This document shows, one piece after another, positions 35,293 through 44,259 of a stretch of DNA of 64,000 nucleotides; position 1 is the stretch's first letter, and every line of letters begins with the position of its first letter. The notes under the pieces were generated by a model. It was not told the DNA's origin, searched no databases, and was given only the letters and a program-made list of their open reading frames with translations. Source of the stretch: Burkholderiales bacterium. GTDB taxonomy: Bacteria > Pseudomonadota > Gammaproteobacteria > Burkholderiales > Casimicrobiaceae. The stretch lies in the NCBI GenBank assembly GCA_025927765.1, contig JAICKU010000001.1, positions 62,001 to 126,000 on the forward strand, in the 5' to 3' direction. The position numbers and the translations under genes were made by a program.

Positions 35293-35987
35293 GCCTGCTC
35301 GAAGTCAGCAACCTCAACAGCTACTACGGCGACTCGCACATCCTGTTCGACGTGTCGCTGCGCGTCGAGAAGAACGAGGTCGTCGCGCTGCTCGGCCGCA
35401 ACGGCGCGGGCAAGAGCACGACGTTGAAGAGCCTGATGGGCGTCGTGACGCCGCGCACGGGCTCGGTGCGCCTCGACGGCCTCGACATCGCCGGGAAGAA
35501 GAGCCACGCGATCGCCAAGTGCGGCATGCAGCTCGTGCACGAGGACCGGCGCATTTTCGGCAGCCTGAACGTCGAGGAGAACCTGGTGCTTGCGGGCCTC
35601 ACCGCACAGAACAAGTGGCCGCTCGATCGCATCTACCAGATGTTCCCGCGTCTGCGCGAGCGGCGCGGCAGCCGCGGCACGGATTTGTCCGGCGGCGAGC
35701 AGCAGATGCTCGCGATCGCACGCGCACTGATCCGCGATCCGAAGATCGTCCTGCTCGACGAGCCGTTCGAGGGCCTGGCGCCGGTGATCGTGCAGGCGCT
35801 GATGGCGGCGTGCCGCGACCTCGCCGCGGCGGGGCAGACGATCGTGCTCGTCGAGCAGAACCTCGCGGCCACGCTCGCGCTCGCGCACCGCGTCTACATC
35901 ATCAACAACGGGCACATCGCGCACGAGGGCGACGCGAAGGAACTGCGCGCGCGTCCGGAGCTGCTGCAGCGCTACCTGGGCGTGTAG
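35289..35987 (+). CDS. livF: Branched-chain-type ABC ATPase, LivF
   Basis: 232 residues from a GTG overlapping the previous stop. Walker A GRNGAGKST, signature LSGGEQQMLAIARAL, Walker B IVLLDEPFEGLAP and H-loop VLVEQN place it in the LivF group. The start SLLEVSNLNSYYGDSHIL is typical. Second ATPase of the importer, pairing with the LivG half of the fused protein. Confidence 0.94.
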   Translation: MSLLEVSNLNSYYGDSHILFDVSLRVEKNEVVALLGRNGAGKSTTLKSLMGVVTPRTGSVRLDGLDIAGKKSHAIAKCGMQLVHEDRRIFGSLNVEENLVLAGLTAQNKWPLDRIYQMFPRLRERRGSRGTDLSGGEQQMLAIARALIRDPKIVLLDEPFEGLAPVIVQALMAACRDLAAAGQTIVLVEQNLAATLALAHRVYIINNGHIAHEGDAKELRARPELLQRYLGV

Positions 35988-36035
35988 CGCAACAATCGGA
36001 GTGCGTGCCACCACGCGCGCGCGCACGCTACCCGC

Positions 36036-36932
36036 ATGTCGTCCACGAGTGCCGCCCGGCTGCTGCTGCTCGCCGCGATCTGGGGCGGGTCGTTCCTGTT
36101 CATGCGCATCGCCGCGCCGGTGCTCGGCCCGGTGCGCCTCATCGCGTGGCGCGTCGCGCTCGCGGCGATGTTTCTCGTCGTCATCGCCCGGCTGCGCCGG
36201 CGCGACATCGCCGCACGGACCCATTGGCGCCACTACCTGATCCTCGGCACCTCCAACTCCGCGGTGCCGTTCCTGCTGTTCGCGTTCGCCGCGCAGGCGC
36301 TGTCGGCCTCGCTGCTGTCGATCCTGAATGCGACCGCGCCGATCTTCGCCGCAGCGATTTCCGCGCTCGTCGCGCGCAGGCCTCCCGCGCCACGCGTGAT
36401 CGTCGGACTCGTGCTCGGCGTCGTCGGCGTCACGGTGCTCGCGAGCTTCGACGCGATGATGGTCGCCCCCGGTGCGCTGCTCGCGTTGTTCGCCGGCCTC
36501 GCCGCATCGCTGTCCTACGGCATCGCGTCGATCTACGCGAAGTCGGCGCCGGGTCCCGATCCGTTCGCGAATGCGCTCGGCAGCATGTTGGCCGCCACGT
36601 TGCTGCTCGCGCCCGCGACGCCGTTCTTTCCGGCACACGCGCCGTCCGGAGCGATCGTCGTGCTGTCGGTGCTGGGGCTCGGCGTGCTGTGCAGCGGCGT
36701 CGCGTACCTGCTGTACTTCCGTCTCATTGCCGATCTCGGCCCGGCGTCCGCGCTCACCGTCACGTTCCTGATCCCGGTGTTCGGCGTGCTGTGGGGAGCG
36801 CTGTTCCTGCACGAGCCGATCGGCGTGCACACGATCGCGGGATCGCTGATCGTCGTCGTCGGCACCGCGCTCGTGACCGGCTTCAACCTGCGACTGCTGT
36901 TGCCGGGCGTGCGAAGTCAGAACTTGCCGTAG
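36036..36932 (+). CDS. EamA/DMT-family transporter
   Basis: 298 residues with ten hydrophobic helices arranged as two EamA repeats (about 5-135 and 150-288). AAIWGGSFLFMRIAAP in the first repeat and LIPVFGVLWGALFLHEPIG in the second are typical. Exports metabolites or amino acids by analogy; the substrate is unknown. Its last 16 bases overlap the end of the convergent RraA-like gene. Confidence 0.9.
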   Translation: MSSTSAARLLLLAAIWGGSFLFMRIAAPVLGPVRLIAWRVALAAMFLVVIARLRRRDIAARTHWRHYLILGTSNSAVPFLLFAFAAQALSASLLSILNATAPIFAAAISALVARRPPAPRVIVGLVLGVVGVTVLASFDAMMVAPGALLALFAGLAASLSYGIASIYAKSAPGPDPFANALGSMLAATLLLAPATPFFPAHAPSGAIVVLSVLGLGVLCSGVAYLLYFRLIADLGPASALTVTFLIPVFGVLWGALFLHEPIGVHTIAGSLIVVVGTALVTGFNLRLLLPGVRSQNLP

Positions 36933-37579
36933 CGCTGGTACGCCTCGACCGGGTCCATGCCGCCGATCAGTGCGCGGCGCATCTCGCTTTCGGTCGCCAC
37001 CACGTCCTCGGTGCGCGCGATCACTTCGCTGGCGTGCGCGTGCGGAACGATCACGACGCCGTCGCGATCGCCGAGCAGGTAGTCGCCGCTTTCGATCGTG
37101 ACGTCGCCGATCGCGATCGGCTCTCCGTAGCGGTCGGGGATCCAGCGCTCGACGATGTCGGCCGGCGTGAGGAACGAACAGAACACCGGAAAGCCCTGCG
37201 CGAGCACGAGATCGGTGTCGCGCGAGCCGCCGTCGACCACGTAGCCGAGCACGCCGCGGGCGGCGAGCGTTTGCGCCGACAGTTCGCCCATCAGTGCGAT
37301 CTCGTGGTTGTGCGGCTGGCACACGACGACGTGGCCACACGGCGCACGCGACAACAGCGTGCACCAGCCGAGCAGCGTTTCGTCACGCGATTTCGAGCGG
37401 TCGATGTGTCCTTCGACCGTCCACACCCGTCCCGCGAGGCGCGTGCCGGGGGCGATCGCCTTGATCGACGCCGGCAGCACCTGATGGTCGAGGCCCATCG
37501 CGCGCATCACGTCGTGCACGGCCGCCGAGTAGCACGCGGCAAGACGCGATGACAGTGCGGACATCGCTTCGGCAGTCAT
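36917..37579 (-). CDS. RraA-like protein / HMG-CHA aldolase family
   Basis: 220 residues. The conserved core GELSAQTLAARGVLGYVVDGGSRDTDLV carries the RraA/aldolase Gly-rich loop and Arg-Asp pair used to bind pyruvate and a metal in class II HMG/CHA aldolases; DYLLGDRDGVVIVP is also characteristic. True RraA inhibits RNase E but is shorter (about 160 residues), so an aldolase or decarboxylase role on a keto acid is more likely. Followed by a DUF1761 gene ending 11 bases upstream on the same strand. Confidence 0.85.
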   Translation of the reverse strand: MTAEAMSALSSRLAACYSAAVHDVMRAMGLDHQVLPASIKAIAPGTRLAGRVWTVEGHIDRSKSRDETLLGWCTLLSRAPCGHVVVCQPHNHEIALMGELSAQTLAARGVLGYVVDGGSRDTDLVLAQGFPVFCSFLTPADIVERWIPDRYGEPIAIGDVTIESGDYLLGDRDGVVIVPHAHASEVIARTEDVVATESEMRRALIGGMDPVEAYQRYGKF

Positions 37580-37589
37580 CGCAATGCCG

Positions 37590-38036
37590 TCACGGCGCCG
37601 GCGTCTCGCCGGCAGGTGCGACCGGCGCTGCGCGCTTCCAGCCGCCGATGATCGCGCCCGCGAGCGCGAGCCCGACGACGGCATACACCGAGTCGATGAG
37701 CCACAGCGTGACCGAGCGCGCCTCTAAGCCATAGTTGAGCGCCAGCGTCGCCGCCATGAAGCCGGTCGCGACGATGACACCGAGGCGAAGCCCGCCGACG
37801 AGTGTCGACGCCTGGAGCCGCTGCATCAGCCAGGCGAGCGTGTAGCACATGACGAGTATCGCCACGAAGCCGACGACGTAGGGCACGGGGGATGCTGCGT
37901 GAGCGCTCGCGATCTCGTTCGCCGTCTTGCCGATGCCTGCGAGCCAAGGCGCCTGCACGACGCTGTACCAGATCGCACCGAGCACGAAGAACACGATCGA
38001 CGCGATCCATACCGCGAGATGTCGTCCGAGTGTCAC
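37590..38036 (-). CDS. DUF1761 membrane protein
   Basis: 148 residues from a GTG start with AGGAGG eight bases upstream. Four membrane helices; FFVLGAIWYSVVQAPWLAGIGK near the N-terminus and the later GLRLGVIVATGF are the signature of DUF1761. Function unknown. Upstream of and in the same direction as the RraA-like gene. Confidence 0.87.
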   Translation of the reverse strand: MTLGRHLAVWIASIVFFVLGAIWYSVVQAPWLAGIGKTANEIASAHAASPVPYVVGFVAILVMCYTLAWLMQRLQASTLVGGLRLGVIVATGFMAATLALNYGLEARSVTLWLIDSVYAVVGLALAGAIIGGWKRAAPVAPAGETPAP

Positions 38037-38140
38037 CGCAGTCCTCCTTCAAGCGACTGCATATTTCACCACAGACGAGCACGGCGCGCGTGTGCGCCAC
38101 ACCCCGAACGTGCGCGCTCTCGAACGGCTCCCGGCGTGTG

Positions 38141-39205
38141 TCAACGTGTCGCGAAGAGGTCGCCCTGGCGCGTGTCCGTGCGCGGCGGGCGAAAGCGCGT
38201 GGTGTCGAGATCCGACTGCTCGCGGCCGCGCGCGAGCCCGAGCCTGCGGCACGCGGTGGCGAAGCGCTTCTCGATCAGCTCGGCGAAGATGCCGCGGCCC
38301 CGCATGCGCGTGCCGAAGGCCGACTCGTAGTCGCGCCCGCCGCGCATCGCCGCGACGAGGCTCATCACGTGCGCCGCACGCTGCGGATAGTGCGCATCGA
38401 GCCAGGCGCGAAACAGTGGCGCCACCTCGAGCGGCAGCCTCAGCATCACGTAGCCCGCGCTCGTCGCCCCGTTCGCGGCCGCCTGCTCGAGGATCGCCTC
38501 GAGATCGCGGTCGTTCAGTTGCGCGATGATCGGCGCAACCATCACGCCCACGGGAATGCCGGCGGCGCTGAGATTCTTCACCGCCTCCAGCCTGCGCGAC
38601 GGCGCGCTCGCGCGCGGCTCGAGTTTGCGTGCGAGCTCGCGGTCCAGCGTGGTGACCGACAGGTAGACGCGCGCCATCTTCCTTGCCGCCATCGGCGCGA
38701 TCAGGTCGATGTCGCGCTCGATGCGCGCCGATTTGGTGACGATCGTGAACGGATGCTCGCATTGCGCGAGCACTTCGAGGATCGCGCGCGTGATCATCCA
38801 TTCGCGCTCGATCGGCTGGTAGGGGTCGGTGTTGGTGCCGAGGGCGATGGGGTCGCAGCGATAGCCGGGCTTCGCCAGCTCCGCCCGCAACAGCTCGGCG
38901 GCATTCGGCTTGGCGAAGAGCCGCGTCTCGAAATCGAGGCCCGGCGAGAGGTCGAGATACGCGTGCGTGGGCCGCGCGTAGCAGTAGATGCAGCCGTGCT
39001 CGCAACCCTGGTACGGATTGATCGACTGCGAGAACGGCACATCGGGGGAATCGTTGTGCGCGATGATCGTGCGCGAGCGTTGCTCGCTCACCGTCGTCTT
39101 CAGCGGCGGCAGGTCGTCGTCGCGCGCCCAGCCATCGTCGAACGCCTCCCGCGTATGCTCGCGATAGCGGTTTCCCGGCTCGAACGTCGCGCCGCGGCCC
39201 TTCAT
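38141..39205 (-). CDS. PA0069-family radical SAM protein
   Basis: 354 residues. The cluster motif is Cys68-x3-Cys72-x2-Cys75 in QGCEHGCIYCYARP, so a 4Fe-4S cluster and S-adenosylmethionine are expected. The N-terminal NDSPDVPFSQSINPYQGC and ALGTNTDPYQPIE are hallmarks of the PA0069 family, related to spore photoproduct lyase (SplB), with unknown substrate. The ATG overlaps the stop of the TMEM175-like gene (ATGA), so the two are cotranscribed. Confidence 0.92.
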   Translation of the reverse strand: MKGRGATFEPGNRYREHTREAFDDGWARDDDLPPLKTTVSEQRSRTIIAHNDSPDVPFSQSINPYQGCEHGCIYCYARPTHAYLDLSPGLDFETRLFAKPNAAELLRAELAKPGYRCDPIALGTNTDPYQPIEREWMITRAILEVLAQCEHPFTIVTKSARIERDIDLIAPMAARKMARVYLSVTTLDRELARKLEPRASAPSRRLEAVKNLSAAGIPVGVMVAPIIAQLNDRDLEAILEQAAANGATSAGYVMLRLPLEVAPLFRAWLDAHYPQRAAHVMSLVAAMRGGRDYESAFGTRMRGRGIFAELIEKRFATACRRLGLARGREQSDLDTTRFRPPRTDTRQGDLFATR

Positions 39206-39864
39206 GATTGCGGCGTCGCCTCTTGCGCGGCATTCTCGGCGCGGGCGATCCGGTGGTCGATGCGGCCCGGAATGAAATGCAGCGCCCCGAGCAGAACGTA
39301 GGCGTAGATCGCCGCGCGCGTGCTGACGAAGGCGACGGCCATCGAGATCGTCGGCACGAGCGCGAAGAGCGCGCTGCGGCGCCGGAGCAGCGTCACGATC
39401 TCGGGCGTGAATTCAGCGCTCGTGAGCTCGGGATGGCGCGCGAGATGGTGGATATGCGACAGACTCGTGGCGGTGAGGATCAGCAGCGCGATGCCGTAGA
39501 TTTCGCAGGGCAGCACGAGCTTCTCGTGATCGCCCACGAGGTCGGTGGCGAACGGCAGGAAGCTCACGACCATCAGGTAGCCGAGGTTGATCCAGATGAG
39601 CGAGCGGTTCGTGTGTTCGATGAAATGGAACTGGATATGATGATTGATCCAGTAGACGCCGACGACGATGAACGTCACCACGTAGATGACGAAATGCCGC
39701 TCGAGCGTCGCGAGCTGGGCGGCCAGCGCGGCGTCGGTTGGCGCGACGACGCCTTCGGGGAGGCGGATGTCCAGCACGAGCAGCGTGAGCGCGACGGCGA
39801 ACACGCCGTCGACGAGCGCTTCGATCCGGTTCTTCTCGAGGCCGCGCGCAAGGGGTCGTGTCAT
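39202..39864 (-). CDS. TMEM175/DUF1211-family membrane protein
   Basis: 220 residues from the ATG at 39864, with GGAGG upstream. The first helix carries RIEALVDGVFAVALTLLVLDI, the conserved motif of bacterial TMEM175 potassium channels, and a second NHHIQFHFIEHTNRSLIWINL region follows. About six helices. Function as a cation channel is known for some family members and inferred here. The start lies 50 bases from the divergent DUF2868 gene. Confidence 0.9.
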   Translation of the reverse strand: MTRPLARGLEKNRIEALVDGVFAVALTLLVLDIRLPEGVVAPTDAALAAQLATLERHFVIYVVTFIVVGVYWINHHIQFHFIEHTNRSLIWINLGYLMVVSFLPFATDLVGDHEKLVLPCEIYGIALLILTATSLSHIHHLARHPELTSAEFTPEIVTLLRRRSALFALVPTISMAVAFVSTRAAIYAYVLLGALHFIPGRIDHRIARAENAAQEATPQS

Positions 39865-39914
39865 CGAGCCACCTCCACGAAAAGCCGCGCAACCATGATA
39901 CCCAACTCTCGCGC

Positions 39915-41345
39915 ATGAACGAGCGTAGCGCGCGCGACGTCGTGCTCGTGCAGGCGATCGAGTCGGCCGACGCGTCACGTGAGGTCTGGACCGACGACGA
40001 CCGCGCGTGGGCGCTGCGGACTGCCGGCGAGATCGTCGGCGAGGATGCCCCGGCCGACGCGTTCCTCGCGCGGCGCGCAGCACTCGTGCTCGAGCGGCTG
40101 CGGGGGCGCTTCCCGAGGATCGCCGCTTTCGCGCCGCTGCCCTCGGCGCGCGGGTGGACCTCGCTCGTCGTGGCCGTCGGCGCATTCGTCGTGGGCGCGC
40201 TCGGCGCCGACGTCGGCGCAACCCGCACCATCAACCTGCTCGCCCCGCCGGTGCTCGCACTCTTCGCGTGGAATCTCGCCGTGTATGCCGTGCTGCTCGT
40301 TCATGCTTGGCAACCGCGGCGCCCGGCGCGAAAGCCCGGTGGGCTGCGTCGCGCCGTCGCGCGCTGGCTGCGCGGCGCAACGCGCATGGCGCGCGCGCGG
40401 CTCGCGCCAACGTCTCTCGTGCTCGCGGCGCAGCGCTTCACCGGCGAATGGACGCGGCTCGCGATGCCGCTTTGGCAGCAACGCGCGGCGCGGTTGCTGC
40501 ATGTCGGCGCGGCCTGCCTCGCCCTCGGCATGATCGCCGGGCTGTACCTGCGCGGCATCGCGCTCGAGTTCCGGGCGAACTGGCAAAGCACGTTCCTCGG
40601 CGCCGCCGACGTCTCGCGCATCCTGCGCGTCGTGCTGGCACCCGGTGAATGGCTGACCGGCATCCGCGTGCCCGACGCCGCGCATCTGCAGGCGATCGCG
40701 AACGGCGGCGAAAACGCGGCGGCGTGGATTCACCTGTACGCGGCCACGATCTTCCTCGTCGTGATCGCGCCGCGCGTCGTGCTCGCGGCCATCGCCTGGT
40801 TGCACGAGCGGCGGCTCGCAACGCGCTTTCCCCTTCCGCTCGACACGCCGTACGTCGATCGCCTGTTGCGCGCATGGCGCGAAGGCACCGCGCCGATCGT
40901 CGTCGTGCCCTACAGCTTCGACGTGCCCAACGTGAGCCGCGAGGGCCTCGCACGCCTGCTCGCGCGCGTGCATCCGGCGGGCGTCGACGTGAACTGGCTC
41001 GCACCGGTCGCCTACGGCGACGACACGTTGCCCGACACGAAAGGCGGCAGTGCGGGCATCGTCGCGCTCTTCAACCTGTCGGCGACGCCCGAGCCCGAGG
41101 CGCAGGGCGCGTTCGTCGCGGCACTGCGCACCGCCGCGGCAGCCGGCGTGCCGATCGTCACGCTCGTCGATACGTCGCAGTTCGCCGCGCGCTTCACCGA
41201 CGCGCGCCGTGTGTCCGAGCGCGAGCGCGCATGGCGAAACGTGCTCGAGGCTGCGCACGCCGAGCCCATCTTCGTGCGGCTCGCGCAGCCCGACGAGATC
41301 CAGGCCGAATCAGAGCTGTCACGCCAGCTCGATCGCATCGCATGA
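39915..41345 (+). CDS. DUF2868 membrane protein, partner of DUF3482 GTPase
   Basis: 476 residues from the ATG at 39915. Several hydrophobic helices (about 77-95, 100-125, 190-215, 270-295) surround a C-terminal cytoplasmic domain (about 310-476) with VVVPYSFDVPNVSREGL and TLVDTSQFAARF. This fits DUF2868, a family that occurs next to DUF3482 GTPases. The stop overlaps the GTPase start (ATGA), so the two are translationally coupled. No function is established for the pair. Confidence 0.85.
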   Translation: MNERSARDVVLVQAIESADASREVWTDDDRAWALRTAGEIVGEDAPADAFLARRAALVLERLRGRFPRIAAFAPLPSARGWTSLVVAVGAFVVGALGADVGATRTINLLAPPVLALFAWNLAVYAVLLVHAWQPRRPARKPGGLRRAVARWLRGATRMARARLAPTSLVLAAQRFTGEWTRLAMPLWQQRAARLLHVGAACLALGMIAGLYLRGIALEFRANWQSTFLGAADVSRILRVVLAPGEWLTGIRVPDAAHLQAIANGGENAAAWIHLYAATIFLVVIAPRVVLAAIAWLHERRLATRFPLPLDTPYVDRLLRAWREGTAPIVVVPYSFDVPNVSREGLARLLARVHPAGVDVNWLAPVAYGDDTLPDTKGGSAGIVALFNLSATPEPEAQGAFVAALRTAAAAGVPIVTLVDTSQFAARFTDARRVSERERAWRNVLEAAHAEPIFVRLAQPDEIQAESELSRQLDRIA

Positions 41346-42865
41346 GCATTGCGCCGCAATCCATCGCACTGTCGCTCGTGTCGCATACCAATGCGGGCAA
41401 GACCGCGCTCGCGCGCACGCTGCTCGGCCGCGACGTCGGCGAAGTGCGCGACGAAGCGCACGTGACGACCAGCGCCGAGCGCTTCGTGCTGCTCGAAAGT
41501 GCCGCCGGCGACGTGCTGTACCTGTGGGACACGCCGGGTTTCGGCGACAGCGCACGGCTGTTGCGGCGCCTGGCAGGCGCTGAGCATCCGATCGTGCGCT
41601 TCCTTGCCATGACGTGGGATCGCTGGCGCGACCGCGCCTTCTGGTTCACGCAACAAGCGGTACGCAACGTGCGCGACGACGCCGACGTCGTGCTCTACCT
41701 CGTCAACGCGTCGGAAGCGCCGTCCGACGCCGGCTATCTCGCGCCCGAATTGCAGATCCTGGAATGGATCGGCAAGCCTGTGATCGTGCTTTTGAACCAG
41801 ACGGGACCGCCGCGCGGCGTCGACGCGGAGGCGGCGGAGATTGCACGATGGCGCGAGGCGCTGGGTGGTCGAACGCGGATCGGCGACGTGCTGTCGCTCG
41901 ACGCGTTCGCGCGCTGCTTCGTACAGGAAAGCGTGCTGCTGCATGCGGTGGCGCGCGTGCTGCCCGCCGACAGGCAGCCGGCGTTCGCGCGCCTCGAAGC
42001 CGCGTGGCGCGCCGAGCGCGACCGGCGGTTTGCCGCGTCGATGATCGCGATCGCGAAGCCGATCGCGGCGGCCGCCTGCGATCGCGGCATGCTGTTGCAC
42101 GCGCCCTGGCATCGCTCGCTGATCGAGAGCGGGCGCGCACTCGTCGGCGGCGGCGAGCGCATCGATCCCGAGAAGCGCGCGGCGATGGATGCGCTCGCGA
42201 AGCGGCTCGACGCCGCGATTCGCGCGAGCACCAACGAATTGATCGCGATCCAGCATCTGGGCGGCGAGGCGGCGGACGAGGTGATGAAGCGCCTCGCGTC
42301 CGACGTCGCGACGCAGGCACCGCTGGACCCGCGCACGGCGGGGGTCATAGGCGGCGTCGTGTCCGGCGCGTTGACCGGACTTGCGGCCGACATTGCGGCC
42401 GGCGGCCTCACGTTCGGCGCCGGCATGCTCGCCGGCGCGCTCGTCGGCGCCGCCGGCGGCGTGGGCCTCGCGCACGGATTCAATTTCGTGCGCGGCCGCA
42501 ACGAATCCTGCGCGCGGTGGACCGACGAGTTCATCGCCTCGCTCGTGCCCGCCGCGGTGCTGCGCTATCTCGCCGTCGCGCATTACGGCCGCGGCCGCGG
42601 CGACTACGCGGCCAGCGAGTATCCGGCGTTCTGGCGCGACGTGGTCGCCGACCAGATGGCGCAGCACGATGTGGCGGCGGTGGTCGCGCAACGGCGGCGC
42701 GAGCCGTGCGACGCGCAGGCGCTGGCAGACGCGTTCGAATCGCTGCTCGCGGCGATCGCGGGTGGCGTGCTGCACACGCTCTATCCCGCCGCCGACGCGC
42801 CCGCCTTGCCTGAATCGACCGCGCCGACGCAGAATGACGCGCCGCCGGCGGCTCCGGCGACGTGA
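41342..42865 (+). CDS. DUF3482 GTPase with C-terminal Gly-rich membrane region
   Basis: 507 residues. The N-terminal GTPase domain has a P-loop SHTNAGKT (14-21) with Ser replacing the first Gly, G3 in LWDTPGFGD, and a G4-like LLNQTGP where NKxD is usual, so nucleotide selectivity may be relaxed. Residues about 330-385 form Gly/Ala-rich helices (GVIGGVVSGALTGLAADIA, AGMLAGALVGAAGGVGLA) likely to insert into or pack on the membrane. Belongs to DUF3482; always thought of with DUF2868. A role in envelope stress or membrane remodelling is possible but untested. Stop overlaps a possible GTG of the next gene. Confidence 0.87.
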   Translation: MSIAPQSIALSLVSHTNAGKTALARTLLGRDVGEVRDEAHVTTSAERFVLLESAAGDVLYLWDTPGFGDSARLLRRLAGAEHPIVRFLAMTWDRWRDRAFWFTQQAVRNVRDDADVVLYLVNASEAPSDAGYLAPELQILEWIGKPVIVLLNQTGPPRGVDAEAAEIARWREALGGRTRIGDVLSLDAFARCFVQESVLLHAVARVLPADRQPAFARLEAAWRAERDRRFAASMIAIAKPIAAAACDRGMLLHAPWHRSLIESGRALVGGGERIDPEKRAAMDALAKRLDAAIRASTNELIAIQHLGGEAADEVMKRLASDVATQAPLDPRTAGVIGGVVSGALTGLAADIAAGGLTFGAGMLAGALVGAAGGVGLAHGFNFVRGRNESCARWTDEFIASLVPAAVLRYLAVAHYGRGRGDYAASEYPAFWRDVVADQMAQHDVAAVVAQRRREPCDAQALADAFESLLAAIAGGVLHTLYPAADAPALPESTAPTQNDAPPAAPAT

Positions 42866-42894
42866 ACGATTCGAACATCGGGGGAGCAACGGCC

Positions 42895-44259
42895 ATGCAC
42901 CGGGCATCGTACGAAGCGCTCGTCGCCGAGCGCCTCGAGCGTGAAGCGCTCGAACTCGCGGCGAAGCGACGCGACCCGCTATCGCCCTACGCCGAAGCTC
43001 CTGCACCGTTCGCACGGCGACGCTTCATGCTCGGTTCGCTCGCAGCGCTCGGCGTGGGCGCGCTTCCCGCGCCGCGGGCTTCCGCGCAAGCGCTCGGCGC
43101 CGCCGTGCACGACGTCCCGAGCGACCCCACGAAGACGCCCGGCTATCCGCTCGCCGACGAAAGCTACGGCACGCGCTCGCAGTTCGAGACCGCGGTGCGC
43201 CGGCGCTTCAAGACGTCGACGCCGCTCTCGTCGTGGACGATGACGCCGCTCGAGGACGGGATGGGCGTGGTCACGCCTTCGGGATTGCACTTCGAGCGCA
43301 GTCACGCGGGCACGGCGGTGATCGATCCCGCACAGCACCGGTTGTACGTGCACGGCATGGTGGACGAGCCGCGCAAGTACACGATGAACGACCTGAAGCG
43401 GTTCCCGTCGCTGTCGCGCCTCATGTTCCTCGAATGCTCGGGCAACGGGCTGACCGAATGGGCAAAGCCGACGATGGCCACCGTGCAGTTCACGCACGGT
43501 CTCACGTCGACGTCGGAATGGACGGGCGTGCCGCTGTCGGCGATCCTCAACGAAGCGGGCCTGCGGCCGGGCGCGAAATGGCTGCTCGCCGAAGGCGGCG
43601 ATGCCGCGATGATGACGCGCAGCATCCCGCTCGCGAAGGCGATGCAGGATTGCTTCCTCGCGTACGGCCAGAACGGCGAGGCGCTGCGCCCCGAGCAGGG
43701 CTATCCGCTGCGCCTGATGGTGCCGGGGTACGAGGGCAACATCAACATCAAGTGGCTGCGGCGCATCGAAGTGTCGGACGCGCCGTTCATGACGCGCGAG
43801 GAAACGTCGAAGTACACCGATCTTTTCCCCGACGGGAAGGCCGTGCAGTTCTCGCTGGCGATGGAGGCCAAGTCGGTGATCACGTCGCCATCGGGCGCGA
43901 TGACGCTCGACGGTCCCGGCTTCCGTGAAATCACCGGGCTCGCGTGGTCGGGGCGCGGCGCGATCCGGCGCGTGGACGTGTCGACCGATGGCGGGCGCAC
44001 GTGGCGGCGCGCCGCACTGCAGGCGCCGGTGCTGCCGATCTGCCACACGCGTTTTCGTTTTCCATGGCAATGGGACGGCCGCGAAGCGGTGCTGCAGAGC
44101 CGCTGCGTCGACGACACCGGCTACGTGCAGCCGACGCTCGGGCAGTTGATCGCGGTGCGGGGGCTGAACGGACCGCTCGGCTCGGTTTACCATCTGAACG
44201 CGATCCAGAGCTGGCACGTGACGACCGACGGCAAGGTGACGAATGTCCACGATTACTGA
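42895..44259 (+). CDS. soxC: SoxC-like molybdopterin sulfite/sulfane dehydrogenase
   Basis: 454 residues from the ATG at 42895, chosen for GGGGGAG upstream; a GTG at 42862 overlapping the previous stop is possible. A Tat signal (ARRRFMLGSLAALGVG) exports the folded enzyme. The molybdenum-ligating Cys181 is in MFLECSGNG, the heart of the SO/SoxC family, and the C-terminal dimerisation domain includes GAIRRVDVSTDGGRTW. SoxC oxidises sulfane sulfur on SoxY with SoxD as electron acceptor. soxXYZAB are absent here, so it could act as a stand-alone sulfite dehydrogenase. Confidence 0.9.
   Translation: MHRASYEALVAERLEREALELAAKRRDPLSPYAEAPAPFARRRFMLGSLAALGVGALPAPRASAQALGAAVHDVPSDPTKTPGYPLADESYGTRSQFETAVRRRFKTSTPLSSWTMTPLEDGMGVVTPSGLHFERSHAGTAVIDPAQHRLYVHGMVDEPRKYTMNDLKRFPSLSRLMFLECSGNGLTEWAKPTMATVQFTHGLTSTSEWTGVPLSAILNEAGLRPGAKWLLAEGGDAAMMTRSIPLAKAMQDCFLAYGQNGEALRPEQGYPLRLMVPGYEGNINIKWLRRIEVSDAPFMTREETSKYTDLFPDGKAVQFSLAMEAKSVITSPSGAMTLDGPGFREITGLAWSGRGAIRRVDVSTDGGRTWRRAALQAPVLPICHTRFRFPWQWDGREAVLQSRCVDDTGYVQPTLGQLIAVRGLNGPLGSVYHLNAIQSWHVTTDGKVTNVHDY

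Noticed and set aside
34959-37364. 801-codon open frame on the minus strand
   Set aside because: It runs antisense through livM-livG, livF and the EamA gene, which are certain. Its product is Arg/Ala/His-rich with no domain, as expected of GC-rich shadow frames.
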